A stretch of DNA of 64,000 nucleotides from Moritella viscosa (lineage in GTDB: Bacteria; Pseudomonadota; Gammaproteobacteria; Enterobacterales; Moritellaceae), in assembly GCA_000953735.1 (NCBI GenBank), contig LN554852.1, positions 4,785,846-4,849,845 of the forward strand. The letters run 5' to 3'. Of this stretch, positions 30,072-39,605 are shown in pieces (within the stretch, counting starts at the first letter, position 1; every line of letters begins with the position of its first letter). Position numbers and translations under genes: made by a program. Under the pieces are notes generated by a model. That model worked only from the letters and a program-made list of their open reading frames with translations, was not told the DNA's origin and searched no databases.

Positions 30072-30111
30072 GCGAAGGATATTACATAATCTAAGACAAA
30101 AAATCCAGCGA

Positions 30112-30951
30112 TTAATTAAAGTTTTCTAAACCCCACTTATACAAAGCATTTTTTTTGCCACCGTGAATTTCAGCCGTTAATGCAGCCGCTTTTTTCAATG
30201 GCAATTCTTCATTTAATAATCTTAATGTATTCAGAACCTTAGCTGGTATCTCTAGGCCCGTAGGTTTGTAACCAGAAACTAATAATACAATTTCACCACG
30301 ACTCCGGTTGCTGTCTTCCGCTACCCATGCTGCTAACTCACCCACTGGCATAGTGGTAATACTTTCAAACGCTTTGGTTATTTCGCGTGCAACACACACT
30401 TCACGTTCAGGCCCCATGATTGCCGTTAAGGCATCTAAGGTATACTGCAGTCGACGCGGTGATTCATAAAAAATCATCGTCCGGGTTTCTTCTTTCAGCT
30501 CGGTGATCTTGTCATTACGGGCTTTTTCTTTCGAAGGTAAAAAACCTTCAAACGAGAAACGATCAGATGGGAGACCAGAACCACTCATTGCAGTTACTGC
30601 TGCGCAAGGACCAGGTAGTGGTACTACTTTGACACCATGTGCACGACAGGTATTAACCAAATGGTAACCAGGGTCACTGATCAACGGCGTGCCAGCATCA
30701 GAAACCAGCGCTATGCTGATACCAGATTGTAGTTTTGATACTAAATATTCTGCTTTTTGCTGTTCATTATGATCATGCAAAGCAAATGTTTTAGTTTTGA
30801 TTTGATAATGGCTTAGCAGTTTCCCCGTATGGCGGGTATCTTCTGCAGCAATTAAATCAACACTTCTTAGTATCTCTAAACCACGCTCTGTGATATCAGA
30901 AAGGTTGCCAATCGGGGTTGGAACGATAAATAAAGTTGCTTGTTCAGACAT
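30112..30951 (-). CDS. rsmI: 16S rRNA (cytidine(1402)-2'-O)-methyltransferase RsmI
   Basis: A 279-residue SAM-dependent tetrapyrrole-methylase-fold enzyme that methylates the 2'-OH of C1402. Motifs are [45 protein letters not shown] in parts, [16 protein letters not shown] and FYESPRRL. Together with rsmH it completes the m4Cm1402 modification. It is divergent from lpoA, with 84 bases between the starts. Confidence 0.97.
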   Translation of the reverse strand: MSEQATLFIVPTPIGNLSDITERGLEILRSVDLIAAEDTRHTGKLLSHYQIKTKTFALHDHNEQQKAEYLVSKLQSGISIALVSDAGTPLISDPGYHLVNTCRAHGVKVVPLPGPCAAVTAMSGSGLPSDRFSFEGFLPSKEKARNDKITELKEETRTMIFYESPRRLQYTLDALTAIMGPEREVCVAREITKAFESITTMPVGELAAWVAEDSNRSRGEIVLLVSGYKPTGLEIPAKVLNTLRLLNEELPLKKAAALTAEIHGGKKNALYKWGLENFN

Positions 30952-31035
30952 TTCATTCTCATGGGTAGTTTTTTGTTAAGCGATGATGCTTTAGTATAGG
31001 GGTATTATAAATCTCTTTTGCAGGATAATACACCA

Positions 31036-32910
31036 ATGGAATTTAAGCACAGTTATTCCCGCTTGATTATGTTTTTTAGTTTGAGTTTACTGCTCAGTGC
31101 GTGTTCAAGTACCACAACATCTGAAAAAGCAACATCGAAACCTCAGCTAATTGGTGCGCCAGACGTGCTTACGCAAATAGATCAACCGGCGCAATACTAC
31201 ATTGATAAGATAGCATTAGCGAATAAACCACAAACCATCTCTTGGCAGTTATTATCCGCACGCGCTTTGATTACAGAAGGTCATCCCCAACCAGCGCTTG
31301 ATATATTATCATCGGTAGAGAGAAACCCACTATCAACACAGCAATTATTTGAAGTGGCGTTAATCAAATCAGAAGCCTATCTATTAGAAAAGCGCTATCA
31401 TGATGCGGCCACAATATTGAACTTTAGCTCGACACTAAGTACAATGAAACTCGCACATTGGCAACGCTACTATCTATTAAACGCCACTATTTCCGAGCTG
31501 CAGAATAATAATGCTAAAGCGGTTGAATACCGCGTCGCGTTAAATGACTTCCTTGATGCAAAACTGCATAGTACCAATAATACGCGTATATGGAAGTTAG
31601 TCACGATAATACCGACATCGGAGTTACAACAACTAACATCGCAATTTGATACAGAAAACCCAACACTTTCAGGTTGGTATCATTTAGGTATGATCGCACA
31701 ACAATATCGTACCGAACCACAATTACTCATTCAGAATTTACAAGTATGGAAAACAGAGTACCCACAACACCCTGCATTGAGTGCTTTCCCTATCGAACTT
31801 GTAAAAGCAATGGCAATAACACCTTATGCACCAAGTCAAATCGCGGTACTGGCTCCTTTAACGGGTAAACGCGCCATAGCAGGTAAAGCAATAAGAGATG
31901 GGATGCTAAGTGCTTACTATCAAGATGAAGAAGCCGATAGAGTTAACTTACGTTTCTATGATACAGCAGAAACAAGCGCAGATAAGCTGTATTTACAAGC
32001 CATTAATGATGGGGCTGACTTTGTTGTAGGTCCATTATTAAAATCAAATTTAACCAAAGTATTACCTTTAGTAAAAGAAGTACCATTAATCTCATTAAAT
32101 AAACTGACAGAAGCGCCAGCAACAGAAAATATTTTTTATTTCTCATTAAGTTCGAATGATGAAGTTATTGCGGCTGCGAAAAAAATGCAAAAAGACGGTA
32201 TCAAACAACCATTAGTACTCGCACCAAATAATCGTTCAGGTAATAACTTATCAGCCGTGTTCGCCAAGCAATGGCAATTACTCACGCAAGATACCAGTGA
32301 TATTTATAAATATAAAAGCCGCAGTGACATGCAAAAAACGGTGACCTCGCTATTTTCAGTGACATCGAGTAATCAGCGTATTAACTTAATGAAAAACCTA
32401 GCCGGTGCTAATATTAAAGCCAAAACACGTAGTCGTCGTGATATTGATGCCATTTATATTATTGCCACGCCTTCTGAAGCGATGTTAGCAATTCCTTACA
32501 TTATTACCACCCAGAATCCTTATGCACCACAGGTAGCAGTGTATGCAAGTTCACGTACTCATGGTAATAATCTTTCCAAAAGCCAAAACCGCGATCTTAA
32601 TGGTTTAATATTTAGTGATATGCCTTGGTTGTTGAACCCAGATCTCGAACTGAAACAGCAAACTTTGGCACTGTGGCCAAATATGTCGAAAATCCAGCAA
32701 AATCTATTTTCGATGGGCTACGATTCATTTAAATTAATTCCAAACCTGCTACAGCTACGTAATTTTCCTGACTTACGCCTAGCTGGCCAGACTGGTATTC
32801 TTTATATTAATGAAAACGGTATTATCGAACGCGAATTTAGTTGGGCTAAATATCGCTCAGGTAAGATAAGACTTGAGGACACGAACGCTGAAACTAAAAC
32901 AACCCCGTAA
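31036..32910 (+). CDS. lpoA: Outer-membrane lipoprotein LpoA, activator of PBP1a
   Basis: A 624-residue lipoprotein (LppC/YraM family). I use the ATG at 31036 (MEFKHSY), which gives a proper lipoprotein signal with lipobox LSAC and an AGGAT site; a TTG at 31018 is less likely. The N-terminal half is a TPR-like helical domain (about 50-250). The C-terminal half has a periplasmic-binding fold starting at QIAVLAPLTGKRAIAGKAIRDG in parts, and contacts PBP1a from the outer membrane. It heads a compact lpoA-yraN-diaA-dolP run. Confidence 0.95.
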   Translation: MEFKHSYSRLIMFFSLSLLLSACSSTTTSEKATSKPQLIGAPDVLTQIDQPAQYYIDKIALANKPQTISWQLLSARALITEGHPQPALDILSSVERNPLSTQQLFEVALIKSEAYLLEKRYHDAATILNFSSTLSTMKLAHWQRYYLLNATISELQNNNAKAVEYRVALNDFLDAKLHSTNNTRIWKLVTIIPTSELQQLTSQFDTENPTLSGWYHLGMIAQQYRTEPQLLIQNLQVWKTEYPQHPALSAFPIELVKAMAITPYAPSQIAVLAPLTGKRAIAGKAIRDGMLSAYYQDEEADRVNLRFYDTAETSADKLYLQAINDGADFVVGPLLKSNLTKVLPLVKEVPLISLNKLTEAPATENIFYFSLSSNDEVIAAAKKMQKDGIKQPLVLAPNNRSGNNLSAVFAKQWQLLTQDTSDIYKYKSRSDMQKTVTSLFSVTSSNQRINLMKNLAGANIKAKTRSRRDIDAIYIIATPSEAMLAIPYIITTQNPYAPQVAVYASSRTHGNNLSKSQNRDLNGLIFSDMPWLLNPDLELKQQTLALWPNMSKIQQNLFSMGYDSFKLIPNLLQLRNFPDLRLAGQTGILYINENGIIEREFSWAKYRSGKIRLEDTNAETKTTP

Positions 32911-33280
32911 ACGCGGTGAATATTTTGAAGGTATAGCAGCCGATTTTTTACAGCGCCAAGGGTTAATTATCTTGGCGCGGAATTTCGCTTGTCGCCAAGG
33001 TGAAATAGATTTAATTTGCCAGCACGGCGCAAGCAGTGACGTAAAATCAACAACAGCACTACCGACCTTAGTATTTGTTGAGGTAAAATATCGGCAATAC
33101 ACCCATTATGGCGGTGCTATTTCAGCAATCCCGGTCACGAAACAACGAAAATTGCGTTATACGGCGCAATATTATATGGTGCGCAACGGAATAAATGAAA
33201 ACTACACCCCTTGCCGTTTCGATGTGATTGCCATTGAAGGTTCCAGTGATAATATTCAATGGATAACCAATGCTTTTTAG
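32873..33280 (+). CDS. yraN: UPF0102 family protein YraN (endonuclease-like)
   Basis: A 135-residue protein of the restriction-endonuclease-like UPF0102 family. The core motifs are GEIDLIC and VFVEVKYRQ, the Asp and Glu-x-Lys of the nuclease-type fold, and RFDVIAI near the C-terminus. There is no ATG near the expected start. The best start is TTG at 32873, overlapping the last 38 bases of lpoA, so translation is probably coupled. Its cellular role is not established. It lies between lpoA and diaA as in E. coli. Confidence 0.9.
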   Translation: MRTRTLKLKQPRKRGEYFEGIAADFLQRQGLIILARNFACRQGEIDLICQHGASSDVKSTTALPTLVFVEVKYRQYTHYGGAISAIPVTKQRKLRYTAQYYMVRNGINENYTPCRFDVIAIEGSSDNIQWITNAF

Positions 33281-33291
33281 AGTAGATACCC

Positions 33292-33888
33292 ATGTTAGAG
33301 CTAATTAAAGAAAATTTTACTGAAAGTATTCAAACCAAGATCGCCGCAGCCGAGGCATTACCTGAATACATTCAAAACTCAGCCATGATGATGGCACAAT
33401 GCTTATTAAACGGTAACAAGATCTTAATCTGTGGTAATGGTGCATCCGCGAGCTTGGCTCAGAATTTTTCTGCATCATTATTAAATCGTTACGAAACCGA
33501 ACGCCCAAGCTTACCAGCATTGGCATTAACCCCTGACTGTACGCTGATGACAGCTATTGGCACCGACACCAGTTTTGATATGGTTTATTCTAAACAAGTC
33601 CGAGCCTTAGGGAATGATGGTGATATTCTAGTGGTGATCTCTGCAGGTGGCCATAGCCGTAATGTAATTAAAGCCATTGAAGCAGCGCTAACACGCAATA
33701 TGACTATTGTCGCTTTAACAGGTAAAGATGGGGGGGAAATATCAGGATTATTAGGTCTACACGATGCCGAAGTCCGCGTACCATCACGCCGAGAAGCAAG
33801 AATACAAGAAGTACATGCTCTGATCATTAACTGTCTTTGTGACATTATCGATCAAACTTTATTCCCACAACAAGAGTGCGAAGAATGA
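33292..33888 (+). CDS. diaA: DnaA initiator-associating protein DiaA (SIS domain)
   Basis: A 198-residue SIS-domain protein related to GmhA phosphoheptose isomerase. In E. coli it forms tetramers that bind DnaA and promote timely initiation at oriC. SIS motifs are [20 protein letters not shown] in parts and [17 protein letters not shown]. The place between yraN and dolP favours DiaA over GmhA. It ends in an ATGA overlap with dolP. Confidence 0.93.
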   Translation: MLELIKENFTESIQTKIAAAEALPEYIQNSAMMMAQCLLNGNKILICGNGASASLAQNFSASLLNRYETERPSLPALALTPDCTLMTAIGTDTSFDMVYSKQVRALGNDGDILVVISAGGHSRNVIKAIEAALTRNMTIVALTGKDGGEISGLLGLHDAEVRVPSRREARIQEVHALIINCLCDIIDQTLFPQQECEE

Positions 33889-34439
33889 GTATGGCTGTAG
33901 CAAGAAAACTAAAATATTGGCTGACTATAAGTATCACTCTTCTGAGTTTTACTGTTATACAAGGCTGCAGTAACACCGGTAGTTTTAGCCAATTAATTGA
34001 TGATGAAACAATTACCTTGGATATCACAGCAGGACTTAATGATGCCAATAAACAACTGCTGTTAAATAATAACCTGCATATTTTAACCAACAACAGTAAA
34101 GTACTACTATCTGGTCAAGTTAGAACCGAAGCTGAGCGCAAGCAAATCGTCGAGATTGCCGCAAATACAACGTCAGTGCAGCAAGTATATAATCAGATAC
34201 GTTTAGGTACACCAATCTCACTTGAGCGTGCCAGTAAAGATGCTTGGTTAACGACCAAGGTAAAAACCAGTATTATTAATTTAAAAAATATTGAGCCACT
34301 GGGTATTAAAGTGATCTCTGAGAATGCCGAAGTATTCTTAATTGGAAGAGTAACAAAAGCAGAAGGTAATAAAGTTGCCGAAGCTGCACGTTATGTCGTG
34401 GGTGTAGATAAAGTAATTAAAGTTTTCGATTATCGCTAA
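33885..34439 (+). CDS. dolP: Outer-membrane BON-domain lipoprotein DolP (YraP)
   Basis: A 184-residue lipoprotein with signal and lipobox ending IQGC, then two BON domains (about residues 45-115 and 120-184). E. coli DolP binds anionic phospholipids at the division site and supports outer-membrane integrity and BAM function. I start it at the ATG at 33885, which overlaps the diaA stop as ATGA; a GTG at 33876 is the alternative. Confidence 0.93.
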   Translation: MSMAVARKLKYWLTISITLLSFTVIQGCSNTGSFSQLIDDETITLDITAGLNDANKQLLLNNNLHILTNNSKVLLSGQVRTEAERKQIVEIAANTTSVQQVYNQIRLGTPISLERASKDAWLTTKVKTSIINLKNIEPLGIKVISENAEVFLIGRVTKAEGNKVAEAARYVVGVDKVIKVFDYR

Positions 34440-34466
34440 TCAGCGAACATACATGCAAATATAATA

Positions 34467-34517
34467 TAAAAAAATGCAGTACTGAATACTGTCCGTCGAC
34501 AAATTCAAGTACTGCAT
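34467..34517 (-). terminator. Terminator after sspB (possibly shared with dolP)
   Basis: ATGCAGTACT (34474-34483) pairs perfectly with AGTACTGCAT (34508-34517), and GAAT/ATTC extends it inward. On the minus strand it is followed by a run of T, fitting termination of the sspAB transcript. It lies between convergent dolP and sspB. Confidence 0.8.
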
Positions 34518-34540
34518 CGATTCGTTAATTAAGTGTTATG

Positions 34541-35032
34541 TTACTTAATGACCCGCAAAGAGGGTCTACCTTTAGTAGATTTTGGACGCTCAGGCGTTTC
34601 GCTCTCATCATCAGAGCTAGCCGTTGGCGCACTAACTAGCGCCGGTACACTTCGCTCTTCACTTGGCTCAACAGCCGCTTCAGCGCTTTCTTGCTCTGCT
34701 TGGTCGATATATGCCTGTTCCGGTTCAAACATACTACCTGCGCCATTCTCACGCGCGTAGATAGCTGTAATAGCCGCAATCGGTACATAAACATCAAATG
34801 GCACACCACCGAAACGAGCATTAAAACTCAGTGCGGTGTTATTCAGCTCAAAAGCAACAACAGCTGTTGGGGCAATATTCAGCACAATTTGGCCATCTTG
34901 AACAAACTGCTGCGGTACATAAACACCAGCAATATGTGCATCAACAACAATATGTGGTGTTAAGTCATTATCAAGTAACCACTCATAGTGACTACGTAAT
35001 AAATAGGGACGAATTGGGGTCATTTTATCCAT
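34541..35032 (-). CDS. sspB: ClpXP adaptor SspB (stringent starvation protein B)
   Basis: A 163-residue adaptor that hands ssrA-tagged peptides to ClpXP. The folded substrate-binding domain has PIRPYLLRSHYEWLLDN, IVLNIAP, FNARFGG and the AIYARENGAG-MFEPE segment. An acidic flexible linker (about 115-150) leads to the C-terminal ClpX-docking peptide RPSLRVIK. Start at 35032 (MDKM) or 35023 (MTPIR). It follows sspA by 3 bases. Confidence 0.96.
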   Translation of the reverse strand: MDKMTPIRPYLLRSHYEWLLDNDLTPHIVVDAHIAGVYVPQQFVQDGQIVLNIAPTAVVAFELNNTALSFNARFGGVPFDVYVPIAAITAIYARENGAGSMFEPEQAYIDQAEQESAEAAVEPSEERSVPALVSAPTASSDDESETPERPKSTKGRPSLRVIK

Positions 35033-35035
35033 AAC

Positions 35036-35671
35036 TTACATTAACATTCTCATTTCACGTTCTTGTTCAGTTAAAGATGCTTGGAATGATTCACGATCAA
35101 ATACACGAAGCATATAGTTCTTTAACTCACTTGCAGCTTGACCTGGAAGATCAATACCGAGTTCAGGTAAACGCCATAATAATGGAGCCATATAGCAATC
35201 AACTAAGCTGAACTCTTCACTCATGAAGTATGGGTATTCAGCGAAAATAGGGCTGATACTCATTAATGCTTCTTGTAGTTGCTTACGCGCTACAGCAGCT
35301 TCTTCAACAGAGCCTTTCATGATCTTAGTCACTAATGAATACCAATCGTTCTCGATACGGTGCATCATTAAACGACTGCTACCACGAGATACAGGATAAA
35401 CAGGCATCAAAGGTGGATGCGGAAAACGCTCATCCAGATATTCCATGATGATACGTGAGTTATATAATGTCAGTTCACGGTCGATTAATGTTGGTACTGT
35501 CTGATATGGATTCAAATCAATTAGATCTTCAGGTAGGTTATTACGATCAACCTGATGAATATCAACACTTACGCCTTTTTCAGCTAAGACGATTCGGACT
35601 TGATGACTATATAGATCAGTCGGCTCCGAATACAACACCATAACTGAACGTTTATTAGCAGCTAATGCCAT
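35036..35671 (-). CDS. sspA: Stringent starvation protein A (GST-fold RNA polymerase-associated protein)
   Basis: A GST-fold protein that binds RNA polymerase and, in E. coli, acts in stationary-phase and acid tolerance. The start at 35671 (MALAANKRSVM) matches the family and has a GGAGG site 5 bases upstream; an open frame reaching 35752 is not supported. Motifs are TDLYSHQVRIVLAEKG, DLNPYQTVPTL, and the surface PHPPLMPVYPV known to matter for function in SspA. The product is 211 residues. It lies downstream of petC behind a hairpin, so it is partly uncoupled from petABC. Confidence 0.96.
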   Translation of the reverse strand: MALAANKRSVMVLYSEPTDLYSHQVRIVLAEKGVSVDIHQVDRNNLPEDLIDLNPYQTVPTLIDRELTLYNSRIIMEYLDERFPHPPLMPVYPVSRGSSRLMMHRIENDWYSLVTKIMKGSVEEAAVARKQLQEALMSISPIFAEYPYFMSEEFSLVDCYMAPLLWRLPELGIDLPGQAASELKNYMLRVFDRESFQASLTEQEREMRMLM

Positions 35672-35699
35672 GCCACCTCCAATAAATTGTAAACACAAA

Positions 35700-35729
35700 C
35701 GCCAATGATAGCCTAAACTAGCATTGGCG
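35700..35729 (-). terminator. Terminator or attenuator between petC and sspA
   Basis: CGCCAATGATAG (35700-35711) and CTAGCATTGGCG (35718-35729) form a 12-base stem with one mismatch and a 6-base loop. On the minus strand it is followed by TTTGTGTTT. It lies about 30 bases upstream of the sspA start. Confidence 0.6.
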
Positions 35730-35784
35730 GTACGTAATTCTTTTACCAGCAACTTTTACAAGTAATGCGGCAACATCTCAGTGA

Positions 35785-36585
35785 TTAGTGGACATCACGC
35801 CAGTATTCACGGTTCAGGAACCAAGTAAATACAAGTAGAATTAGTAAGAATCCAATAACCCAGAAGCCCATTTCTTGACGTTCAAGCTGATTAGGCTCTG
35901 CCGAGTAAACTAAGAAGTTTACCAAATCGAGCATTGCTTCATCAAACTCTTCTGCTGATAACTCACCGTTTCCATCGGGACTTAGGTAGCTAGTCAGAAT
36001 TTCACCTGTTGCAACACCATCAGCGTCAACAACTTCGGTTTCTTTAACAATTCTAGCACCTTCCGGCAGATCTAGCTCTTCTTCGTTATGTTTTATTTCT
36101 AAAAGACGTGCAGTACCTTGCAGTTCTTCAAGTACATGCGGCATACCCACACTTGGGAATACCACATTATTCACACCAAATGGGCGAGTTTCGTCAATAT
36201 AGAAAGAACGCAGATAAGTATAAACCCAATCTGCACCACGTAAACGTGCTTCAAGTGTTAGGTCTGGTGGTGTAGCACCAAACCATTTAGCACCACTTTC
36301 AGCAGGCATCGCAGTTAACATTAATGAGCCAACTTTAACGCCCGTAAATACCAAGTTTTCAGTCATTACATCACGATCAATCCCCAGATCATCAGCAACA
36401 CGTGAATAACGTTGATATTGCGTAGAGTGACACGTAGAACAATAATTCATGAAGATTTTAGCACCATTTTGCAATGATGCTTTGTCTCTTAAATCATAAT
36501 TTGCTTCATCTAAATGTGCAGCATTACCAGATGCAAATACAGCCATAGGCAATAGGGTAAGTAACGCGATAAATAATTTTTTCAT
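35785..36585 (-). CDS. petC: Cytochrome c1 of the bc1 complex
   Basis: A 266-residue subunit of ubiquinol:cytochrome c oxidoreductase. A cleavable signal peptide (about 1-19) is followed by the heme-attachment motif CSTCH at 49-53. An axial Met is expected in MLTAMPAESGAKW, and a C-terminal membrane anchor (about 240-258) ends in NREYWRDVH. It passes electrons from the Rieske protein to soluble cytochrome c. The start overlaps the petB stop by one base. Confidence 0.96.
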   Translation of the reverse strand: MKKLFIALLTLLPMAVFASGNAAHLDEANYDLRDKASLQNGAKIFMNYCSTCHSTQYQRYSRVADDLGIDRDVMTENLVFTGVKVGSLMLTAMPAESGAKWFGATPPDLTLEARLRGADWVYTYLRSFYIDETRPFGVNNVVFPSVGMPHVLEELQGTARLLEIKHNEEELDLPEGARIVKETEVVDADGVATGEILTSYLSPDGNGELSAEEFDEAMLDLVNFLVYSAEPNQLERQEMGFWVIGFLLILLVFTWFLNREYWRDVH

Positions 36586-37793
36586 TACATTGTCACCCTT
36601 TTTGGTAATGGTTTAGTCGTTTCATTCTTACTGTAGAACCACAGCAGAGCGAAATAGCCAAAGTAACCTAATGTGGTAATTTGCGACAATAATGTACGAC
36701 CTGGTGTCGGTGCTAATGTCCCTAATACACCCAGAATAATGAAACAAATAACAAACTGAGATAAATTAAGTTTATGCCAAACACTACGGTAACGAATTGA
36801 TTTCACTTTTCCGCGATCAATCCAAGGCACTAAGAATAGCATCACAATAGCAAGGCCCATCATGATCACACCACCTAGTTTGTCCGGAACCGCACGTAAA
36901 ATTGCGTAAAACGGCGTAAAGTACCACACTGGTGCAATATGATCCGGTGTTTTCAATGGGTTTGCAGCTTCAAAGTTTGGCGCTTCTAAGAAGTAACCAC
37001 CACCTTCAGGCATAAAGAAGATCACAATGCTACATAAGATAAGCATCACCACTACCGCAACGGCATCGTGCACAGAGTAGTAAGGGTGGAATGGAATAGC
37101 GTCTTTCGGCCAGCCATTTTCATCTTTGTTCTCTTTGATTTCAATACCGTCTGGATTGTTAGAACCAACGTGATGCAGTGCAACTATGTGTAAGAATACC
37201 AGTACCACAAGTACTAATGGCACAGCAATAACGTGTAGCGCAAAGAAACGGTTTAGTGTCGCACCCGAGATTACATAATCACCACGGATCCAAAGTGTTA
37301 AATCATCACCAATTACTGGAATTGCACCAAATAAAGAGATAATAACCTGTGCACCCCAGAATGACATTTGACCCCATGGTAATAAGTAACCCATGAAAGC
37401 TTCAGCCATCAGCGCTAAGAAGATTAAGCAACCAAAGATCCACAATAATTCACGTGGTTTTTGGTATGAACCGTACATCAAACCACGGAACATGTGCAAA
37501 TATACAACCACAAAGAATGCTGACGCACCCGTTGAATGCATGTAACGTAACAACCAGCCAAATTCAACATCACGCATGATGTATTCAATTGAAGCAAAAG
37601 CACCGTCGCCAGATGGGTTATAATTCATCGTTAACCAGATACCAGTTAGGATCTGATTGACAAAAACAACCGTAGCTAAAATACCAAAGTAATACCAGAA
37701 GTTAAAGTTTTTCGGTGCTGGATATTGACCAGCGTGTTTATTCCACGTATCCGTCATTGGGATACGTTCATCAATCCACTTGACTAATGACAT
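36585..37793 (-). CDS. petB: Cytochrome b of the bc1 complex
   Basis: A 402-residue protein with about eight membrane helices that holds both b hemes and both quinone sites. Heme-ligand helices are visible around RYMHSTGASAFFVVVYLHMFRG in parts and RFFALHVIAVPL with FLHIVALHHVGSNNP. The Qo-site motif, PEWY in mitochondria, reads PVWYF here, as is usual for gammaproteobacteria as I recall. Its start shares one base with the petA stop. It is the middle gene of petABC. Confidence 0.97.
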   Translation of the reverse strand: MSLVKWIDERIPMTDTWNKHAGQYPAPKNFNFWYYFGILATVVFVNQILTGIWLTMNYNPSGDGAFASIEYIMRDVEFGWLLRYMHSTGASAFFVVVYLHMFRGLMYGSYQKPRELLWIFGCLIFLALMAEAFMGYLLPWGQMSFWGAQVIISLFGAIPVIGDDLTLWIRGDYVISGATLNRFFALHVIAVPLVLVVLVFLHIVALHHVGSNNPDGIEIKENKDENGWPKDAIPFHPYYSVHDAVAVVVMLILCSIVIFFMPEGGGYFLEAPNFEAANPLKTPDHIAPVWYFTPFYAILRAVPDKLGGVIMMGLAIVMLFLVPWIDRGKVKSIRYRSVWHKLNLSQFVICFIILGVLGTLAPTPGRTLLSQITTLGYFGYFALLWFYSKNETTKPLPKRVTM

Positions 37794-38383
37794 TAGGCAG
37801 CTCCCTTATCTACACCAATTAGAATCGTCGTTTTATCGATATAATAATGCGGTGGTATCACTAGATTCAAGGGTGCAGGAACACCTTGGAATACACGACC
37901 GGCCATATCAAATTTAGAACCATGACATGGACAGAAGAAACCAGAAGAAACACCTTCGACTTGTTCGCCAAAGCTGTCAGGCAGATAAGTTGGAGAGCAC
38001 CCTAAGTGAGTACAAATACCAACGGCTACAAATAAGTCTGATTTAATCGAGCGATATTTGTTCTGTGCGTAATCTGGTTGTTGTTCTTGCTCTGATGCCG
38101 GATCGCGTAACGAACCATCATGCTGTTCAAGTTCGTTTAATACGCTTTCTGTACGAGATACAACCCATACAGGTTTGCCTCGCCATTCAACACGAATTAA
38201 CTGACCAGGTTCAATTTTACTAATATCAACTTCAACCGGAGCGCCAGCTGCTTTAGCTTTAGCACTCGGGTTCCAAGATTTGATAAAAGGTACGGCTGCG
38301 CCGACAGCTCCAACACCACCTACTACACATGTAGCGGCAGTTAAAAAGCGACGACGACCAGAATCAACAGGCGCATTGCTCAT
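37793..38383 (-). CDS. petA: Rieske iron-sulfur subunit of the bc1 complex
   Basis: A 196-residue protein. The twin-arginine signal RRRFLTAAT followed by a hydrophobic helix targets the folded protein through Tat and anchors it. The 2Fe-2S ligands are in CTHLGC and CPCHGS, with the disulfide Cys in the same two motifs. A promoter at 38422-38450 lies just upstream, so petABC can be transcribed separately from rplM-rpsI. Confidence 0.97.
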   Translation of the reverse strand: MSNAPVDSGRRRFLTAATCVVGGVGAVGAAVPFIKSWNPSAKAKAAGAPVEVDISKIEPGQLIRVEWRGKPVWVVSRTESVLNELEQHDGSLRDPASEQEQQPDYAQNKYRSIKSDLFVAVGICTHLGCSPTYLPDSFGEQVEGVSSGFFCPCHGSKFDMAGRVFQGVPAPLNLVIPPHYYIDKTTILIGVDKGAA

Positions 38384-38421
38384 CCAATTATTCTCCCATT
38401 CGGACTCAGCGCAAATTATTG

Positions 38422-38450
38422 TTATTATCTTGCAGTGAATACCATTTCAA
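38422..38450 (-). promoter_or_regulatory. Candidate petABC promoter
   Basis: On the minus strand TTGAAA (38445-38450) and TAATAA (38422-38427) are 17 bases apart, about 40 bases before petA. The 38384-38765 gap otherwise holds the rpsI terminator at its right end and no open frame that I can support. Confidence 0.5.
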
Positions 38451-38683
38451 AAAAGATAACTTTTTAATAGCTAAAAAAGTTACATAAATGCCGTTGAATT
38501 TTAATTAATTGGTTACATTTTTACAAGGATAATGAGACATTAATCATGGATTTTCAGTGATTAAGTCAATATCTGTCGCTTATGACTCAGTAAACAGAGC
38601 AAGTCGCTCTCTTTCTGTGTTAAGTACAGTCGCGCAAGTAAGAAACTGCATTACATTTAACAAAGATATAACCTAGTTAAATA

Positions 38684-38734
38684 AAAAAAAGACAAAAAAA
38701 AGACAAAAAAAAGCCTGGCATATGCCAGGCTTTC
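38684..38734 (-). terminator. Terminator after rpsI with three consecutive T-runs
   Basis: A palindromic stem at 38711-38732 (arms AAGCCTGGCAT and ATGCCAGGCTT) is followed on the minus strand by T8-GTC-T8-GTC-T8, three runs of eight T in a row. It ends the rplM-rpsI transcript before petA. Confidence 0.92.
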
Positions 38735-38765
38735 GTCGCAATAAAGCGAACCACCAAAAAACGGA

Positions 38766-39158
38766 TTAACGTTTTGAGAACTGTGGACGTTTACGTGCTT
38801 TTCTAAGACCAACTTTCTTACGTTCAACTTGACGAGCATCACGAGTAACAAAACCAGCTGCACGTAGAGCAGGACGAAGAGTTTCGTCATATTCCATAAG
38901 TGCGCGAGTGATACCGTGACGGATTGCGCCAGCTTGACCAGTAGTACCACCACCAGAAACAGTGATGTTTAGGTCGAATTTGTCTTGTAATTCAACTAAT
39001 TCTAGTGCTTGACGAACAACCATACGAGCTGTTTCACGACCAAAATAAACGTCTAAAGAACGTTTATTGATAGTTAGTTGACCAGTACCAGCTTTCATGA
39101 ATACACGAGCTGTTGAACTTTTACGACGACCAGTGCCGTAGTATTGATTTTCTGCCAT
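38766..39158 (-). CDS. rpsI: 30S ribosomal protein S9
   Basis: A 130-residue protein matching S9 throughout: [15 protein letters not shown] at the N-terminus, [15 protein letters not shown] in the core, and the basic C-terminal tail [11 protein letters not shown] that reaches the decoding site. It follows rplM by 18 bases and is followed by a strong terminator. Confidence 0.98.
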   Translation of the reverse strand: MAENQYYGTGRRKSSTARVFMKAGTGQLTINKRSLDVYFGRETARMVVRQALELVELQDKFDLNITVSGGGTTGQAGAIRHGITRALMEYDETLRPALRAAGFVTRDARQVERKKVGLRKARKRPQFSKR

Positions 39159-39176
39159 TTGCTTAAATTCCGTAAA

Positions 39177-39605
39177 TTAGATGTCTAGAACTTGTGGTTG
39201 TTGAGCAGCATGATTGTGCTCAGGACCTGCGTATACTTTCATCTTACGGAACATTGCACGGCCTAGAGGACCTTTTGGCAACATACCTTTAACCGCAGAC
39301 TGGATAACACGCTCTGGAGCTTTCTCAATAAGCTGTTCAAAGCTAATTGATTTAATGCCGCCAATGTAACCAGTGTGCGAGTAGTAAATTTTACCTTTCG
39401 CTTTGTTACCAGTTACAACGATTTTTTCACAGTTTACAACGATGATGTAATCGCCAGTATCAGCATGAGGAGTGTACTCAGGCTTATGCTTACCACGTAG
39501 GCGAGTAGCGATTTCAGTCGCAAGACGACCTAAAGTTTTACCTTCAGCGTCAACAACGAACCATTCACGTTTGATCGTGCTTGGTGTAGCAACAAAAGTT
39601 TTCAT
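39177..39605 (-). CDS. rplM: 50S ribosomal protein L13
   Basis: A 142-residue protein matching L13: [21 protein letters not shown] in parts, [11 protein letters not shown], and [22 protein letters not shown] in parts. First gene of the rplM-rpsI operon. A consensus promoter lies about 150 bases upstream, leaving a leader of about 140 bases, long enough for autoregulation by L13 as described in E. coli. Confidence 0.98.
   Translation of the reverse strand: MKTFVATPSTIKREWFVVDAEGKTLGRLATEIATRLRGKHKPEYTPHADTGDYIIVVNCEKIVVTGNKAKGKIYYSHTGYIGGIKSISFEQLIEKAPERVIQSAVKGMLPKGPLGRAMFRKMKVYAGPEHNHAAQQPQVLDI

Noticed and set aside
36920-36950. PVWY in place of PEWY at the Qo site of cytochrome b as an abnormality
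   Set aside because: As I recall, PVWY is normal in gammaproteobacterial cytochrome b, so it is lineage typical.
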